Assembly (NCBI RefSeq): GCF_030815975.1
Contig: NZ_JAUSXL010000002.1
Location: forward strand, 1,178,001 to 1,242,000
Origin: Variovorax paradoxus
GTDB lineage: Bacteria > Pseudomonadota > Gammaproteobacteria > Burkholderiales > Burkholderiaceae_C
DNA: 64,000 nt
Reading direction: 5' to 3'
The notes under the pieces: generated by a model
Told to the model about the DNA's origin: nothing
Database searches by the model: none
Seen by the model: the letters and a program-made list of their open reading frames with translations, nothing else
Made by a program: the position numbers and the translations under genes
Shown here: positions 9,727 to 20,509 of the stretch, one piece after another
Layout: each line of letters starts with the position of its first letter
Position numbering within the stretch: the first letter of the stretch is position 1

Positions 9727-10059
9727 GCGGTGGCTCGGACGGTGGCCCCGACGGCGCGGACATGGGCAGCGGGGGATGGCGCGGACAGCGAAGGCCTCAT
9801 GGATGGGTCAATTATTCGGAAAGTAAAGGCCGAAGTGCGGGTGGAGCCGGCAAGTACCGCAGCCAAGAGAGCCGGGAGCAACGACATGCGACCCTACGGC
9901 GAACCGCGATCGGCAGGTAGGCTGTCCACGAAGTGATGCTGTAGCCCTTGCGAAGGATCGCAGGAAGGTGATGGGCCTGAGGCGCCGGCGATGGCTGCTG
10001 AAAAGGGATTCGTGGTGGTCATTGTTTTTCTGGAGTGACGCAATTCGCTTTGGCGCAAC
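9727..10059. other. Non-coding gap with a possible GT2 remnant on the minus strand
   Basis: No intact gene is visible in this 333-bp gap between two leftward GT2 genes. On the minus strand a 42-codon frame (10023 down to 9898) ends in QHHFVDSLP, and an overlapping frame reads ILRKGY just before it. Together these resemble the IFRKGYTNHFVDR stretch of the GT2 at 6410-7453. This may be the stub of another decayed GT2, but the match is short. Confidence 0.3.
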
Positions 10060-11064
10060 CTACACAGATTCGAAGAGGTCGCGGACCACGCCCCGGAAGC
10101 CACGGCCGAACTTGTCGTAGCGGCCGGACATGGCTTCGCGCAGGATGGGCACACAGCGCGCCAATCGAGACTCGGGCAAGGCCGCGCGAAAGCGCTGGTG
10201 CTCTATCTTGCTACGCACCTTGTCGAGAATCTCGGGCGACACCCTGTCTCCGATCTTCTGCAGCCGTCCAAAGAGCAACTCAGCCTTGATGGCCCGCTCG
10301 ACATGCGTGTTACCCCTGGAAGCCAGTGCCTTGCGCACCTTGGCTGCGAAGGTGTCGCGTCGCGCCCCGATCTGGTTCGACGCGTGCTGGCGGTAGTCGA
10401 TCAGCGGCTGCTCCAAAAGATCGACCCGGCCGATGGCCGACGCGATGATGCCCAGCCACTCGTCATGCACCCATTCGACGGGCAGAGGCAGCGCGTGCTC
10501 AAGCAGCGATCGGCGAAAAACCGTGGTCGCGCCGGTCACGAGGTTGCGCCGCAGGAACACGTCGAAGGCTTTGCCGCCATGGATGCGTTCGATTTCCGAG
10601 GGGGTGACTTCGAGCGCATGGAACAGCGTATCGCCGATGTCGCGCCGCTCGGCGTCGACAAGGCGCGCATCGGTGTGCAAAAGCAGAAGATTCGGATCAC
10701 TCTCGAAAAGCGGCACCATCTGGGCGAGGCGCTCGGGGAGCCAGACGTCGTCCTGGTCGCTGAGCGCAACCAGTTCGCTGGTGCAGGCTCCAATGGCCTG
10801 CTCGAAGTTCTTGACGACGCGCAGCGCGGGCCTGTTCTCGAAAATGCGCAGGGCCACGGGGTGCGCCGGCCGTTCGGCCGCGCACTCGGCCACTGCAGCG
10901 CGCACCACGTCCACCGAGCCGTCGGTCGACGCGTCGTCGGACAGCACGATTTCCACGGGCGGCAAGGTTTGGAGGCAGATGCTGCGCACCTGCTCGCGCA
11001 GGAAATGCGCGCCGTTGTGGGTGCAGAGAGCAACGGAGACCTCAAGGGGGCGAGCGGTGCTCAT
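10060..11064 (-). CDS. Glycosyltransferase family 2
   Basis: The 334-residue product is a complete GT2: VSVALCTHNGAHFLREQVRS at the N-terminus, VLSDDASTDGS, and the metal-binding LSDQDDVWLP near residue 95. The middle part resembles rhamnosyltransferase-type enzymes (FRRSLLEHALPLP, HDEWLGIIAS). The C-terminal 55 residues are shared with the decayed copy at 7505-7813. It is the first gene of the leftward GT block and is divergent from the wzm-wzt-gmd-rmd block. It likely acts on the cytoplasmic face of the inner membrane on the lipid-linked glycan. Confidence 0.9.
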   Translation of the reverse strand: MSTARPLEVSVALCTHNGAHFLREQVRSICLQTLPPVEIVLSDDASTDGSVDVVRAAVAECAAERPAHPVALRIFENRPALRVVKNFEQAIGACTSELVALSDQDDVWLPERLAQMVPLFESDPNLLLLHTDARLVDAERRDIGDTLFHALEVTPSEIERIHGGKAFDVFLRRNLVTGATTVFRRSLLEHALPLPVEWVHDEWLGIIASAIGRVDLLEQPLIDYRQHASNQIGARRDTFAAKVRKALASRGNTHVERAIKAELLFGRLQKIGDRVSPEILDKVRSKIEHQRFRAALPESRLARCVPILREAMSGRYDKFGRGFRGVVRDLFESV

Positions 11065-11111
11065 GAAAAATAGCGGGTTCCAATAGTTACGAGCCTCCCA
11101 AGACGAGGGCC

Positions 11112-11390
11112 GGTAAAATTATCCACTTCTTCACATTCGAACAAGAAAATGCGCGTGCTGTCAGCCGTCCTCCCGAGAGGCGCAGAATCCCGGGTCGGCC
11201 TGGCATTGCCACAGGAAAACTCGTCGAATACGAGCTCCCTCCTCGGCGAATACCGCGATATCCATTGAAAGAGAACCATCGATTGACGAACATCGGCAAC
11301 GAGGCTCTGGTGCTTATTGAAGCCCAGTGTCGAGAACATCCAGTCGAGGACGGCTTCGTCCGCCTGACCAACACCTGCGGGCGTCCATGA
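11112..11390 (+). pseudogene. 5'-truncated remnant of mannose-1-phosphate guanylyltransferase/phosphomannose isomerase (cupin end)
   Basis: A frame ending with a TGA that overlaps the wzm ATG (ATGA) encodes NHRLTNIGNEALVLIEAQ followed by EDGFVRLTNTCGR. This matches the cupin-domain end of bifunctional ManC/AlgA/WbpW proteins, whose family pattern is HRLxNPGxxPLxLIEVQ then EDDIVRFxDxYGR. The match is clear only from about 11250; upstream the sequence becomes arginine-rich and unlike the family. No ATG, GTG or TTG opens this frame before the conserved part, and the nucleotidyltransferase domain is absent. The position before wzm matches wbpW in the Pseudomonas A-band operon. The gene is probably dead, so GDP-mannose must come from elsewhere. 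Confidence 0.6.
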
Positions 11391-12190
11391 GCCAAGTCCA
11401 TTCCAATTTGCATCGCAGCCCATGGGCTGACTGGTGGGAAGGTACCCGCCGCACCGACATCTGGTGGACGCTCGCCTGGTTCGACATCGTGCTGCGCTAT
11501 CGCCGCTCGATGCTGGGGCCGCTCTGGCTCACATTGAGCATGGGTGCAATGATCGGCGGCATGGGGCCTCTGTACAGTTCGCTGTTCGGGACGGAACTCT
11601 CCAAGTTCTTCCCCCACCTCGCGCTGGGCATCATTTTCTGGGGCTTCTTTTCCAGCGTTGTCACGGAGTCATGCAACGCCTTCGTTGGATCCTCCAACTA
11701 CCTCAAGCAAGGCTACTTTCCGATCAGTCTGTTCGTCTGGCGCAGTCTGGCTCGGAATCTGATTCAGTTTGCGCATCAGATCGTGCTGTACATCCCGGTT
11801 GCCATTTGGGCGGGCATCTCGCTTTCGTGGTCTGTCATGCTGGTCATTCCTGCAATGGCAATTGCGATTATCAATGCGCACGCGCTGGGGCTGCTGCTCG
11901 GACTCATCTGCACCCGTTTCCGCGACGTCACCCAAATCGTGACCAGCGTCATGCAGATGCTGATGTTCCTGACTCCCGTATTCTGGCTGCCCGAGAGTCT
12001 TCCGGACCGCGCCCAATACATCCTGTGGAATCCGTTTGCCCAGATGCTCGACCTGCTGCGCACGCCGCTGATGGGCGGAGTTGCCGCTGCGCACAGCTGG
12101 CTGGGCATCTTGGGATGGTCGGCCTTGACTCTCGTCGGCTCCGCAATTTTGTTTTCCAGATACCGTCGACGCGTTGTCTATTGGCTCTGA
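11387..12190 (+). CDS. wzm: Polysaccharide ABC transporter permease (Wzm/KpsM type)
   Basis: This is the inner-membrane permease of an ABC-2 exporter that moves a finished, lipid-linked polysaccharide to the periplasm. The 267 residues from the ATG at 11387 contain the N-terminal amphipathic WWTLAWFDIVLRYRRSMLGP, typical of Wzm/TagG proteins, and about six hydrophobic segments. A late motif reads TPVFWLPE followed by YILWNPFAQMLDLLRTPL. The ATG overlaps the stop of the manC-like remnant. The wzt gene begins 3 bp after the stop, so both are surely co-transcribed. Confidence 0.93.
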   Translation: MSQVHSNLHRSPWADWWEGTRRTDIWWTLAWFDIVLRYRRSMLGPLWLTLSMGAMIGGMGPLYSSLFGTELSKFFPHLALGIIFWGFFSSVVTESCNAFVGSSNYLKQGYFPISLFVWRSLARNLIQFAHQIVLYIPVAIWAGISLSWSVMLVIPAMAIAIINAHALGLLLGLICTRFRDVTQIVTSVMQMLMFLTPVFWLPESLPDRAQYILWNPFAQMLDLLRTPLMGGVAAAHSWLGILGWSALTLVGSAILFSRYRRRVVYWL

Positions 12191-12193
12191 CAC

Positions 12194-12940
12194 ATGGCTT
12201 CTATTTCACTCAAAAACGTTGCTGTCAATTTTCCGATCTATGGCGCTGGTGCAGCGTCATTGAAGAAGACGCTGGCGGCATCCGTCACCGGCGGCAGGTT
12301 TGGCAAGGAGACCGGCGTCACCGTCGTTCAGGCACTGAGCGACATCAACCTCGAGTTGAAGAGCGGCGACCGCCTGGGCCTGATCGGACACAACGGCGCG
12401 GGCAAATCGACCTTGCTCCGCACACTGGCTGGCGTCTATGAGCCTTCCGCTGGCGAGTTCAAGCGCGAGGGAACGGTATCGAGCCTGATCGATCCTTCCC
12501 TTGGCATCGAGCCCGATGCAACGGGCATCGAGAACATCATGCTGCGCGGGCTCGTCATGGGTCTGAGCAAAAAGGAGATCGACGCACGGATCCCGGAGAT
12601 CTGCGAGTTCAGCGGACTTGGGCAGTATGTGAACATGCCCGTGCGCACCTACTCCACCGGTATGATGATGCGGCTCGCCTTTTCGATTTCCACCAGCGTC
12701 GAGGCCGATATTCTCCTCATGGACGAATGGCTCTCGGTGGGCGACGCCGACTTCACCGAAAAAGCGGAAAAGCGCATGCGGGACGTCGTTTCCAAGTCGG
12801 GCATCCTGGTCCTTGCCTCGCACTCGCCGGCGCTGATCGCAAAGGAATGCAATATGGTCGTGAAGCTCAGCCATGGACGGCTCGAAGCCGCCGAGATTTC
12901 CCAGATCGTGGACGCGACAGAACTGGACGACCGGCCCTAG
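12194..12940 (+). CDS. wzt: Polysaccharide ABC transporter ATP-binding protein (Wzt/KpsT type)
   Basis: This is the ATPase partner of the preceding permease. In 248 residues it shows Walker A GHNGAGKST (65-73), the signature-like YSTGMMMRLAFSIS, and Walker B ILLMDEWLSVGD. The H-loop follows in VLASHSP. It ends soon after the nucleotide-binding domain, so it lacks the C-terminal glycan-recognition domain found in long Wzt proteins such as those of E. coli O8/O9a. Export should therefore not depend on a chain-cap read by Wzt. It lies 3 bp after wzm and about 150 bp before gmd. Confidence 0.93.
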   Translation: MASISLKNVAVNFPIYGAGAASLKKTLAASVTGGRFGKETGVTVVQALSDINLELKSGDRLGLIGHNGAGKSTLLRTLAGVYEPSAGEFKREGTVSSLIDPSLGIEPDATGIENIMLRGLVMGLSKKEIDARIPEICEFSGLGQYVNMPVRTYSTGMMMRLAFSISTSVEADILLMDEWLSVGDADFTEKAEKRMRDVVSKSGILVLASHSPALIAKECNMVVKLSHGRLEAAEISQIVDATELDDRP

Positions 12941-13073
12941 GGACCTGCCTTGCCGGCGCACGCATGGGCAAGCAGGTAGAGCCCATGTGTCAAATCCCTC
13001 TCTTCCAAGGCAGAATTCAAGCGTCTACAGCACGTATCGGCATCCAGCGTGCAAATTTGGGCGCTTTCCTTGA

Positions 13074-14988
<1,915 letters not shown>

Positions 14989-14992
<4 letters not shown>

Positions 14993-15978
14993 AGCTTGCT
15001 CGGCCTCGTGCGCACGCAAACGCCAGCAAAAGCAACCAGTCCGATGAAAACGCCGCACCAGAGGGTGACGCATCGGGTTGCGATCGCTATTGCGACCGCA
15101 TCCGCCTTTTCCGCGCCCTGCGCCATCAGCTGAAAAACCAGTGATGCCTCCATGGTTCCGAGCCCTCCCGGAACCATGCTGGCGGCACCGAGCAGCGTGG
15201 CATTCACAAAGATCTCCAACGCTACCGCTGGCTGCAATGTCAGGCTCAATACCGTGCAAAGCACAGTGAACACAGCAGCCTGAATGCCATAGGCCAAGGC
15301 GGCGAGCAGGGTGAACAAGGTCACATTGCGAAGTGTCCATATCTGCGCCCATTGCGCCAACGCCTCGACGGCAAGCCGCCCGGGCGCGAAGCCCCATCTG
15401 CTTGCAAATGCCATTGCACTAGCAAACATCGAAGAGCTTCGTACGAGTCGGCAAAAGGCAAAGCTGCCTACTACGACAACGCCCATCATGACGCCCACAA
15501 TGTTGAGCGAGCCTCTTGCAAGCAGGCCCGCGGCCGCCCCCAGCAGGCACACGCCGAGCACGTCCGACAAACGGTCTGCCACGAACGCGCCCAGACTCTT
15601 GGCAAGGGGTACCCCCATCGGCAGCAGAAACAAGGATCGGATGGTTTCACCCAGCTTGCCCGGCGAGGTGGTGAGCGCCAGGCCCGAAAGGTAGATCGCA
15701 AGGTTGGTCCCATGCGGCACGCGATGACCCAGGCACCGGAGTGCCATGTGCCATCGTCCGAACCGAATCACATAGGCCATACTGGCAACGATCGCCGCGC
15801 CGACCAGCAAGAGCCCGCTCAACCGCGCAAGTGCGCGGCTTACCTCTTCCCAGCCGCTCCAGATCATGCCGCCAATGCTCAAGGCGGCGCCCAGCAGCAC
15901 GAACAGAACCAGCCAACGCAGCATTCGGTGCATGGGCCTGCCCTGCAGCGCCTTCGACTCCGCTACCGGTGTGTTCAC
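14989..15978 (-). CDS. Lysylphosphatidylglycerol synthetase-like/flippase-like integral membrane protein
   Basis: This 329-residue polytopic protein of the LPG-synthase transmembrane superfamily (AglD2/UPF0104-like) has repeated long hydrophobic stretches. The family segments are GLALTTSPGKLGETIRS (about residues 97-113) and the VPGGLGTMEA motif near residue 265. Members beside glycan genes are thought to help move lipid-linked sugars, but none is firmly shown to do so. It overlaps the upstream gtrA gene by 4 bp and ends the long leftward block. Role in flipping a polyprenyl-sugar is inference. Confidence 0.8.
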
Positions 15979-16370
15979 GCCTTTTTGAAAGTCAGCATAC
16001 GATGCCCGAAATAGCTGGTCGCCACGGGGATGAGAACCCCCGCGAGATGCGCGATGGCTTCGGCATGCGTCACAACGCCAAGGCTCGGCAGGATCCAGCG
16101 TGCAAGTACCAGGCTGATGATCAGGGTCTGTATCACCGCCAGAAGGTTGACCGCGACGAACTTGGCGACTTGCGGCCCCAATGCACCGCCCGCGGCGGAG
16201 AACACATGCTGGCGCATGAGAACGAAGGCGACGCTCATCCCCACCAGATACGCCAGCACGATCGCCGGCCCATAGCTCAGCCAGATGCTGAACAGAAAGC
16301 GCGACCCATAGTTCGCCGCGGCCGCAACGCCGCCGGCGATCAGGAACCGGATGAACTGGGAACTCAGCAT
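15975..16370 (-). CDS. GtrA family membrane protein
   Basis: This small 131-residue protein has four hydrophobic segments (FIRFLIAGGVAAAANYGSRF, then YLVGMSVAFVLMR, and others) and the C-terminal SYFGHRMLTFK typical of GtrA proteins. GtrA proteins act with polyprenyl-phosphate sugars, either as flippases or as partners of glycosyltransferases. In mycobacteria a GtrA protein (Rv3789) sits beside dprE1/dprE2 and is tied to decaprenyl-phosphoryl-arabinose use. Presence here in the same block as DprE-like genes supports a related role. It overlaps the flavin oxidoreductase by 7 bp and the next gene by 4 bp. Confidence 0.88.
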   Translation of the reverse strand: MLSSQFIRFLIAGGVAAAANYGSRFLFSIWLSYGPAIVLAYLVGMSVAFVLMRQHVFSAAGGALGPQVAKFVAVNLLAVIQTLIISLVLARWILPSLGVVTHAEAIAHLAGVLIPVATSYFGHRMLTFKKA

Positions 16371-17680
16371 GCGGGCATGCCCGTCCCGGCGGCGGCTGCA
16401 GTTGCCAGTTTCCGCCCGAAGCCGATGCTCTCCGAGATCCCGCGATCTTCGGGGTAGTAGTAGGACGTGTCCGCGACCCACAGCCCCTTCACCGGCAGCA
16501 TCGCGGGTGGCAGGCGATCGAGATAGCCGGGATCGCAGATGGGCTGCGCATAACGATAGCGACTCGCCCGCATGTCAACGAAATCTTCAGGCGCAAGGTC
16601 TGGGTTGATCTTCATGCAGTACTTTCTGACCTTGGCCAGAAAGACCTCGTCGGCGTCCTTGAACTTGGGATGGTCGCCCGGCATGTAGAACGGCACATAC
16701 AAGACATGCGGATCGAGCGGCCGAAGGTTGCTGTACTCCACCAAACCGGGAATGTCCATTTCCGGGTCATTGATGTTGAGCCAGAAGTTTTCAGTGAGTG
16801 GCTTGCGCAACTTTGCGATCACACAAACGACCGCGATGTTCTTGAGCGCGGCAAAAGCCTCGAGCGTCGATGCCGGCAGACCGGGGATCAGCTTCGGCAC
16901 ATAGGGCAAGGGAACAGTGCTGACGACCTTGTCGAAGGCTTCGAAGCCCACGGCGGTGCGAACACCTTTGATCTCTCCGTGTTCGATGACCACCTCGGAG
17001 GCCGGCGTCGATAAACGAATTTCCCCGCCTCGGGTTTCTATCGCAGACCTGAGCGCATCTAGCAAGGTCTGCGATCCGCCCTCCAGATAGCCCAGCTTCT
17101 CCTTGAACAGGCTGTAGCGCGAGCGTCCTATCCGGCGGATTCGGCTCCAGATCCATGCGGCCGACAGGTTCGAACTGTAGTCATAGAACTTGTAGTCGAA
17201 GAGGCGCCGCCAAAGCACCTCGTAGGCTTCCTTGCCGACCCAGCGCTTGATCCAGCCCGTCGCCTCCACATGATCGAGCGGCTTCCAGTCGTCTCGCTTT
17301 GTCGAGAGGAACGCGTGCAACCCGTAGCGAAACTTTGCGACCCATCCGAGGCCCTTGAACGTCAACAACGCCATCGGGTTGCCCCAAGGCTGCAACCGGT
17401 CTTGGTACCAGTAGCCCATCTTGGTAGCGACCCAGTTCATTTTTTCAGACAGTCCCAACTCTGCGAGAACCCGAAGAAAGGCGCTGTCTGAAATGCAGTG
17501 AAAATGGTAGTAGCGCTCGATCTGCAAGCCGCTGAAATCGAAGGCTGCCGTCATCCCGCCCACTCGGTCATCGGCTTCGAATATCACGGGCCTATGGCCA
17601 TCCAGCACCAGCTGATAGGCAACCGCCAGTCCCATGGGACCAGCACCAAGTACGGCAATACGTTGTTGTGGTTGGGTCAT
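16364..17680 (-). CDS. FAD-dependent amine-oxidase/UDP-galactopyranose mutase-like oxidoreductase
   Basis: The 438-residue protein opens with a flavin Rossmann motif, IAVLGAGPMGLAVAYQL, then FEADDRVGGMTAAF, as in protoporphyrinogen oxidase and UDP-galactopyranose mutase relatives. The C-terminal flavin-binding part includes LPVKGLWVADTSYYYPEDRG. A conserved YHFHC segment lies near residue 60. It is not a clear UDP-galactopyranose mutase, and the substrate is unknown. It lies 3 bp after the frameshifted epimerase, suggesting the two act on the same sugar or lipid-linked intermediate. Confidence 0.8.
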   Translation of the reverse strand: MTQPQQRIAVLGAGPMGLAVAYQLVLDGHRPVIFEADDRVGGMTAAFDFSGLQIERYYHFHCISDSAFLRVLAELGLSEKMNWVATKMGYWYQDRLQPWGNPMALLTFKGLGWVAKFRYGLHAFLSTKRDDWKPLDHVEATGWIKRWVGKEAYEVLWRRLFDYKFYDYSSNLSAAWIWSRIRRIGRSRYSLFKEKLGYLEGGSQTLLDALRSAIETRGGEIRLSTPASEVVIEHGEIKGVRTAVGFEAFDKVVSTVPLPYVPKLIPGLPASTLEAFAALKNIAVVCVIAKLRKPLTENFWLNINDPEMDIPGLVEYSNLRPLDPHVLYVPFYMPGDHPKFKDADEVFLAKVRKYCMKINPDLAPEDFVDMRASRYRYAQPICDPGYLDRLPPAMLPVKGLWVADTSYYYPEDRGISESIGFGRKLATAAAAGTGMPAC

Positions 17681-17683
17681 GGC

Positions 17684-18617
17684 CTAGAAGTCCAGCACGA
17701 CTTTGCTGTAGATCGGGTGATTGAAGGTTTCATTGATCGCTTCGGCGAAAGGCGTGCTGCGAACGCCAAACATTCCCGGCCAATCGATGACCTCGAACTC
17801 GTCCTTGGCAACCAAAGCCTGCAACTGCTGCGTCGTGAACGGCGGTTTTTTGTCGAATATTGCCCAAACCCACAGCAAGGCATAGAACAAGCCATAGGGA
17901 ATCTTGACGATTCTTGCCTTGGCTTCGGTTGCACGCTTGATCTCGCGAATGATGTCGATGTAGTCGACCTTTTCGTGACCCGAGATGTTGAAGACGCCCT
18001 GCCTCACATTGTTTTCGATGCAGCTGATGATCACATTGCAGAAGTCGCCCACGTAGAGCGGTTGCCGCATGAAACGCCCATCACCCGGCACCGGAAATAC
18101 AGGCAGCCTAGCCATGAAACGCGAAAGCCAACCAAGATGCTTGCGGTCGAACCAGCCGAACATCAGCGTGGGCCGAAGGACGGGACACTCGATACCGCTA
18201 GCCAAAACCAAGTTTTCCTGCTCCTTTTTTGACCTCGTGTAGAAATCGTCGGCTACCGACTCCACGACCGACGAACTGATGTGAATCAGCTGCGGGATCT
18301 CGTTCTTGCGCACTTCTTCAAGAATGATGCTTGTGGATGACACGTTGTTGTCCACGAACTCTTGGTAATGGATGCCGCCGATCTGGGCCTGCAGCATCAC
18401 CACGACCGCGGCACCTTCGAAATGGCGTTGCCAGTTGCCGGGTTTGGACAGATCTGCAAGCTCGACCAGAACATCAGGCTGCACGCTCTTGAGCGTTGCC
18501 AGGATTCTCCTTGTGCTTGTCGATCACAACGATGTCCGAATAGCCCTTGGCACGCAATCGGGCGACAAGATTTTGGCCGACCAAGCCAGCGCCGCCAGGC
18601 AAAACAATCTTATTCAT
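17684..18617 (-). pseudogene. NAD-dependent epimerase/dehydratase family gene with a single-base frameshift
   Basis: The ATG at 18617 begins NKIVLPGGAGLVGQNLVARL, a clear extended-SDR start. That frame ends at a TGA after 47 codons (EnPGNAQERAA). The protein continues in the next frame as LATLKSVQPDVLVELADL and runs 266 more codons to 17684, with HISSSVV, TRSKKEQENLV and RPTLMFGW. Removing one base near 18508, for example a G in AAGGAGAATCC, restores one protein of about 310 residues (HKEILATLKSV). This is either a recent mutation or a base-call error. The conserved length and the 3-bp gap to the next gene favour an intact gene in nature. Confidence 0.75.
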
Positions 18618-18682
18618 GGAAGTATCTCTCTGGGGGACGCAGGAAAAAATAGATTCGGCGGAATCATTGAAAACATGTGAAT

Positions 18683-20509
18683 TCAAGGCGGAGCGCGCAC
18701 TGCACTTTGCGACCCATTCATGCCCCACCTCATTACAAAAAATGCCGCAACCAATAGCAAAAATAAGGCAAATGCATCGTCAAATATCGGCATTGAAAAA
18801 TAACCGAAACTCGGCAGCCCCTCTTCTTTTATCGGAAGAAAATAAAGAAAGACCGACACCATCAAATGGCAAAAAAGCAAGAGCCATGCAAACAGCGGCC
18901 ACCATGCGAAGCAGAACAAGAAGCTTCCTGCCAATGCAAATGCAACCATCGCCAGGCTGCCTTGATGAATGACTGTTGAACCGGGTTCATACATCGCGAA
19001 AATCCAGACCGCCACAATCAGCATGCTCAGGCCCAGCAACCTTTTCGCCGCGATCATTTGCGCATTCGAAGCGTCTCGCCGCGCAAAAAGAAACAAGAAA
19101 GGAGCCCAGGCAAAGAAGCCTAGTGTTGCCATCAAATTATAAAACTGGCTGGCTCGCAGCCGCAAAACCTCGGGCACCGATATTTGAAGGACCAGCGTTT
19201 TGAATTGAAGCCAAGGCCACTCCCGAAGCACCCCGACCACCGCGCTGATTCCATCTAATTTTGCGCTGAAAAACCCCCGGAAAGTCATCCCGCGATAGGC
19301 ATCTTTTAAAGCGGTCGCAAAAGAACGCCCATCTATATTCACGACACCGGCCAGATGCCACTTGAGCAACCGGTCACCAGGTGGATCGAAGTAATTCTGA
19401 AAAAGGCTCCAGGGCAGCAGCGTGGCGGCCCCAGCCAGGATCGCAGCAATCAAAAATCGGGCGGTCGGTATTTTCCATGCCATCAATGCGTAAATCACCA
19501 GCCCAGCAATTGCAAAAAAACTGCCGCCGTGGCTAAGGAGCGTCAAGGCTGCGCCACACCCCAGCAGCGCGCCAGTTCGTGCACCCGACAGCTGCGATCG
19601 ATCACTGGAGAAAACAAATCCCGCGATCAAGCTCAGAAAAAAAACAGGCAGCAACTTCGGCCAAACAAAAATACCATGCACGAAGGCGAAGCCCGAAATC
19701 GCACAAGCGGCCATTGCACCAATGACCGCGCTGCGGCGCAATTTCATGGAGTTCAACAGGATCCAGAGCCCCGCCAACCAGAAGGATTGCAGAAGCGTCC
19801 CTTGAACCTGGTAACTCAATTCTTCATGCGGCCGGAACCACGGCAACTGGCCGATGCCCAGCGTCGAAAATAGAAAATAGCCGGACTGCAGCGGCGGGCG
19901 ATCGCTGCCCAACCAGTCTCCGAACATCGGCGACGGATAGTTATTCGCCAGCACGTTTTTCGAGAATAAGAAGGGCAGCGCATTGTCCATTGGCAACGCA
20001 TGACTGAATCGCGACCTAGCGACTTCCAGGGGCTGGTCGATAGCGCCGGATGGCGCAATGGCGACAATCAGCAGGACCGCGGTATAAGCTAGGCACAAAC
20101 CGAACGGCGTCAAAAGCTCTTTGCAAATGCGGCGCTGGAGCGAGGTCAACCGAATGCTCGATCTCCATACCACCACCGCCGCCGAAATCAGCGCCGAGAT
20201 CAGCAAGACGGGCGCGAACACCGGATCGAAGAACAGGCACCAAAACGACAGATATGCACAAATGCTACTGACGGCCCCCCCCCAAAGTGCCAAGAGTATC
20301 GGGTCGTCGACCCCGCGATGAAGCGCCTCCAGAACAGCAGCGATGAACGGCAATGCCAGGACCACGCCGTGCCATGCCAACATGGCAATAACGGTGTGGG
20401 TAACAGCCGAACTGCCCACGAACAGCCAACTGCCAACCAAGCCCAATACCGCCCATCCGAGAACAAGCGCGCGTGCGCCCGGTACAGGCACTACCCGAGC
20501 TGCGCTCAC
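18683..20509 (-). CDS. Large polytopic membrane protein, putative GT-C-type glycosyltransferase
   Basis: No named family is recognised with confidence. The 608-residue protein has many long hydrophobic segments along its length. A periplasmic-like loop after residue 170 contains MDNALPFLFSKN and MFGDWLGSDRPPLQSGY; acidic and charged residues in such a first large loop are typical of GT-C enzymes, which use polyprenyl-phosphate sugars. Its ATG overlaps the stop of the next upstream gene (ATGA). It lies in the DprE-like block, so transfer of D-arabinofuranose is a reasonable but untested guess. Base composition is clearly more AT-rich than in the flanking housekeeping genes. Confidence 0.65.
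   Translation of the reverse strand: MSAARVVPVPGARALVLGWAVLGLVGSWLFVGSSAVTHTVIAMLAWHGVVLALPFIAAVLEALHRGVDDPILLALWGGAVSSICAYLSFWCLFFDPVFAPVLLISALISAAVVVWRSSIRLTSLQRRICKELLTPFGLCLAYTAVLLIVAIAPSGAIDQPLEVARSRFSHALPMDNALPFLFSKNVLANNYPSPMFGDWLGSDRPPLQSGYFLFSTLGIGQLPWFRPHEELSYQVQGTLLQSFWLAGLWILLNSMKLRRSAVIGAMAACAISGFAFVHGIFVWPKLLPVFFLSLIAGFVFSSDRSQLSGARTGALLGCGAALTLLSHGGSFFAIAGLVIYALMAWKIPTARFLIAAILAGAATLLPWSLFQNYFDPPGDRLLKWHLAGVVNIDGRSFATALKDAYRGMTFRGFFSAKLDGISAVVGVLREWPWLQFKTLVLQISVPEVLRLRASQFYNLMATLGFFAWAPFLFLFARRDASNAQMIAAKRLLGLSMLIVAVWIFAMYEPGSTVIHQGSLAMVAFALAGSFLFCFAWWPLFAWLLLFCHLMVSVFLYFLPIKEEGLPSFGYFSMPIFDDAFALFLLLVAAFFVMRWGMNGSQSAVRAPP

Noticed and set aside
11061..11423. 120-codon minus-strand frame upstream of the GT2 gene
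   Set aside because: It is antisense to the manC-like remnant, which has a clear family match and an ATGA junction with wzm. The minus frame has no recognisable motif.
16364..17680. Calling the FAD oxidoreductase a UDP-galactopyranose mutase (glf)
   Set aside because: The Rossmann part fits the superfamily, but I cannot see specific UGM active-site motifs, so the gene symbol was not assigned.
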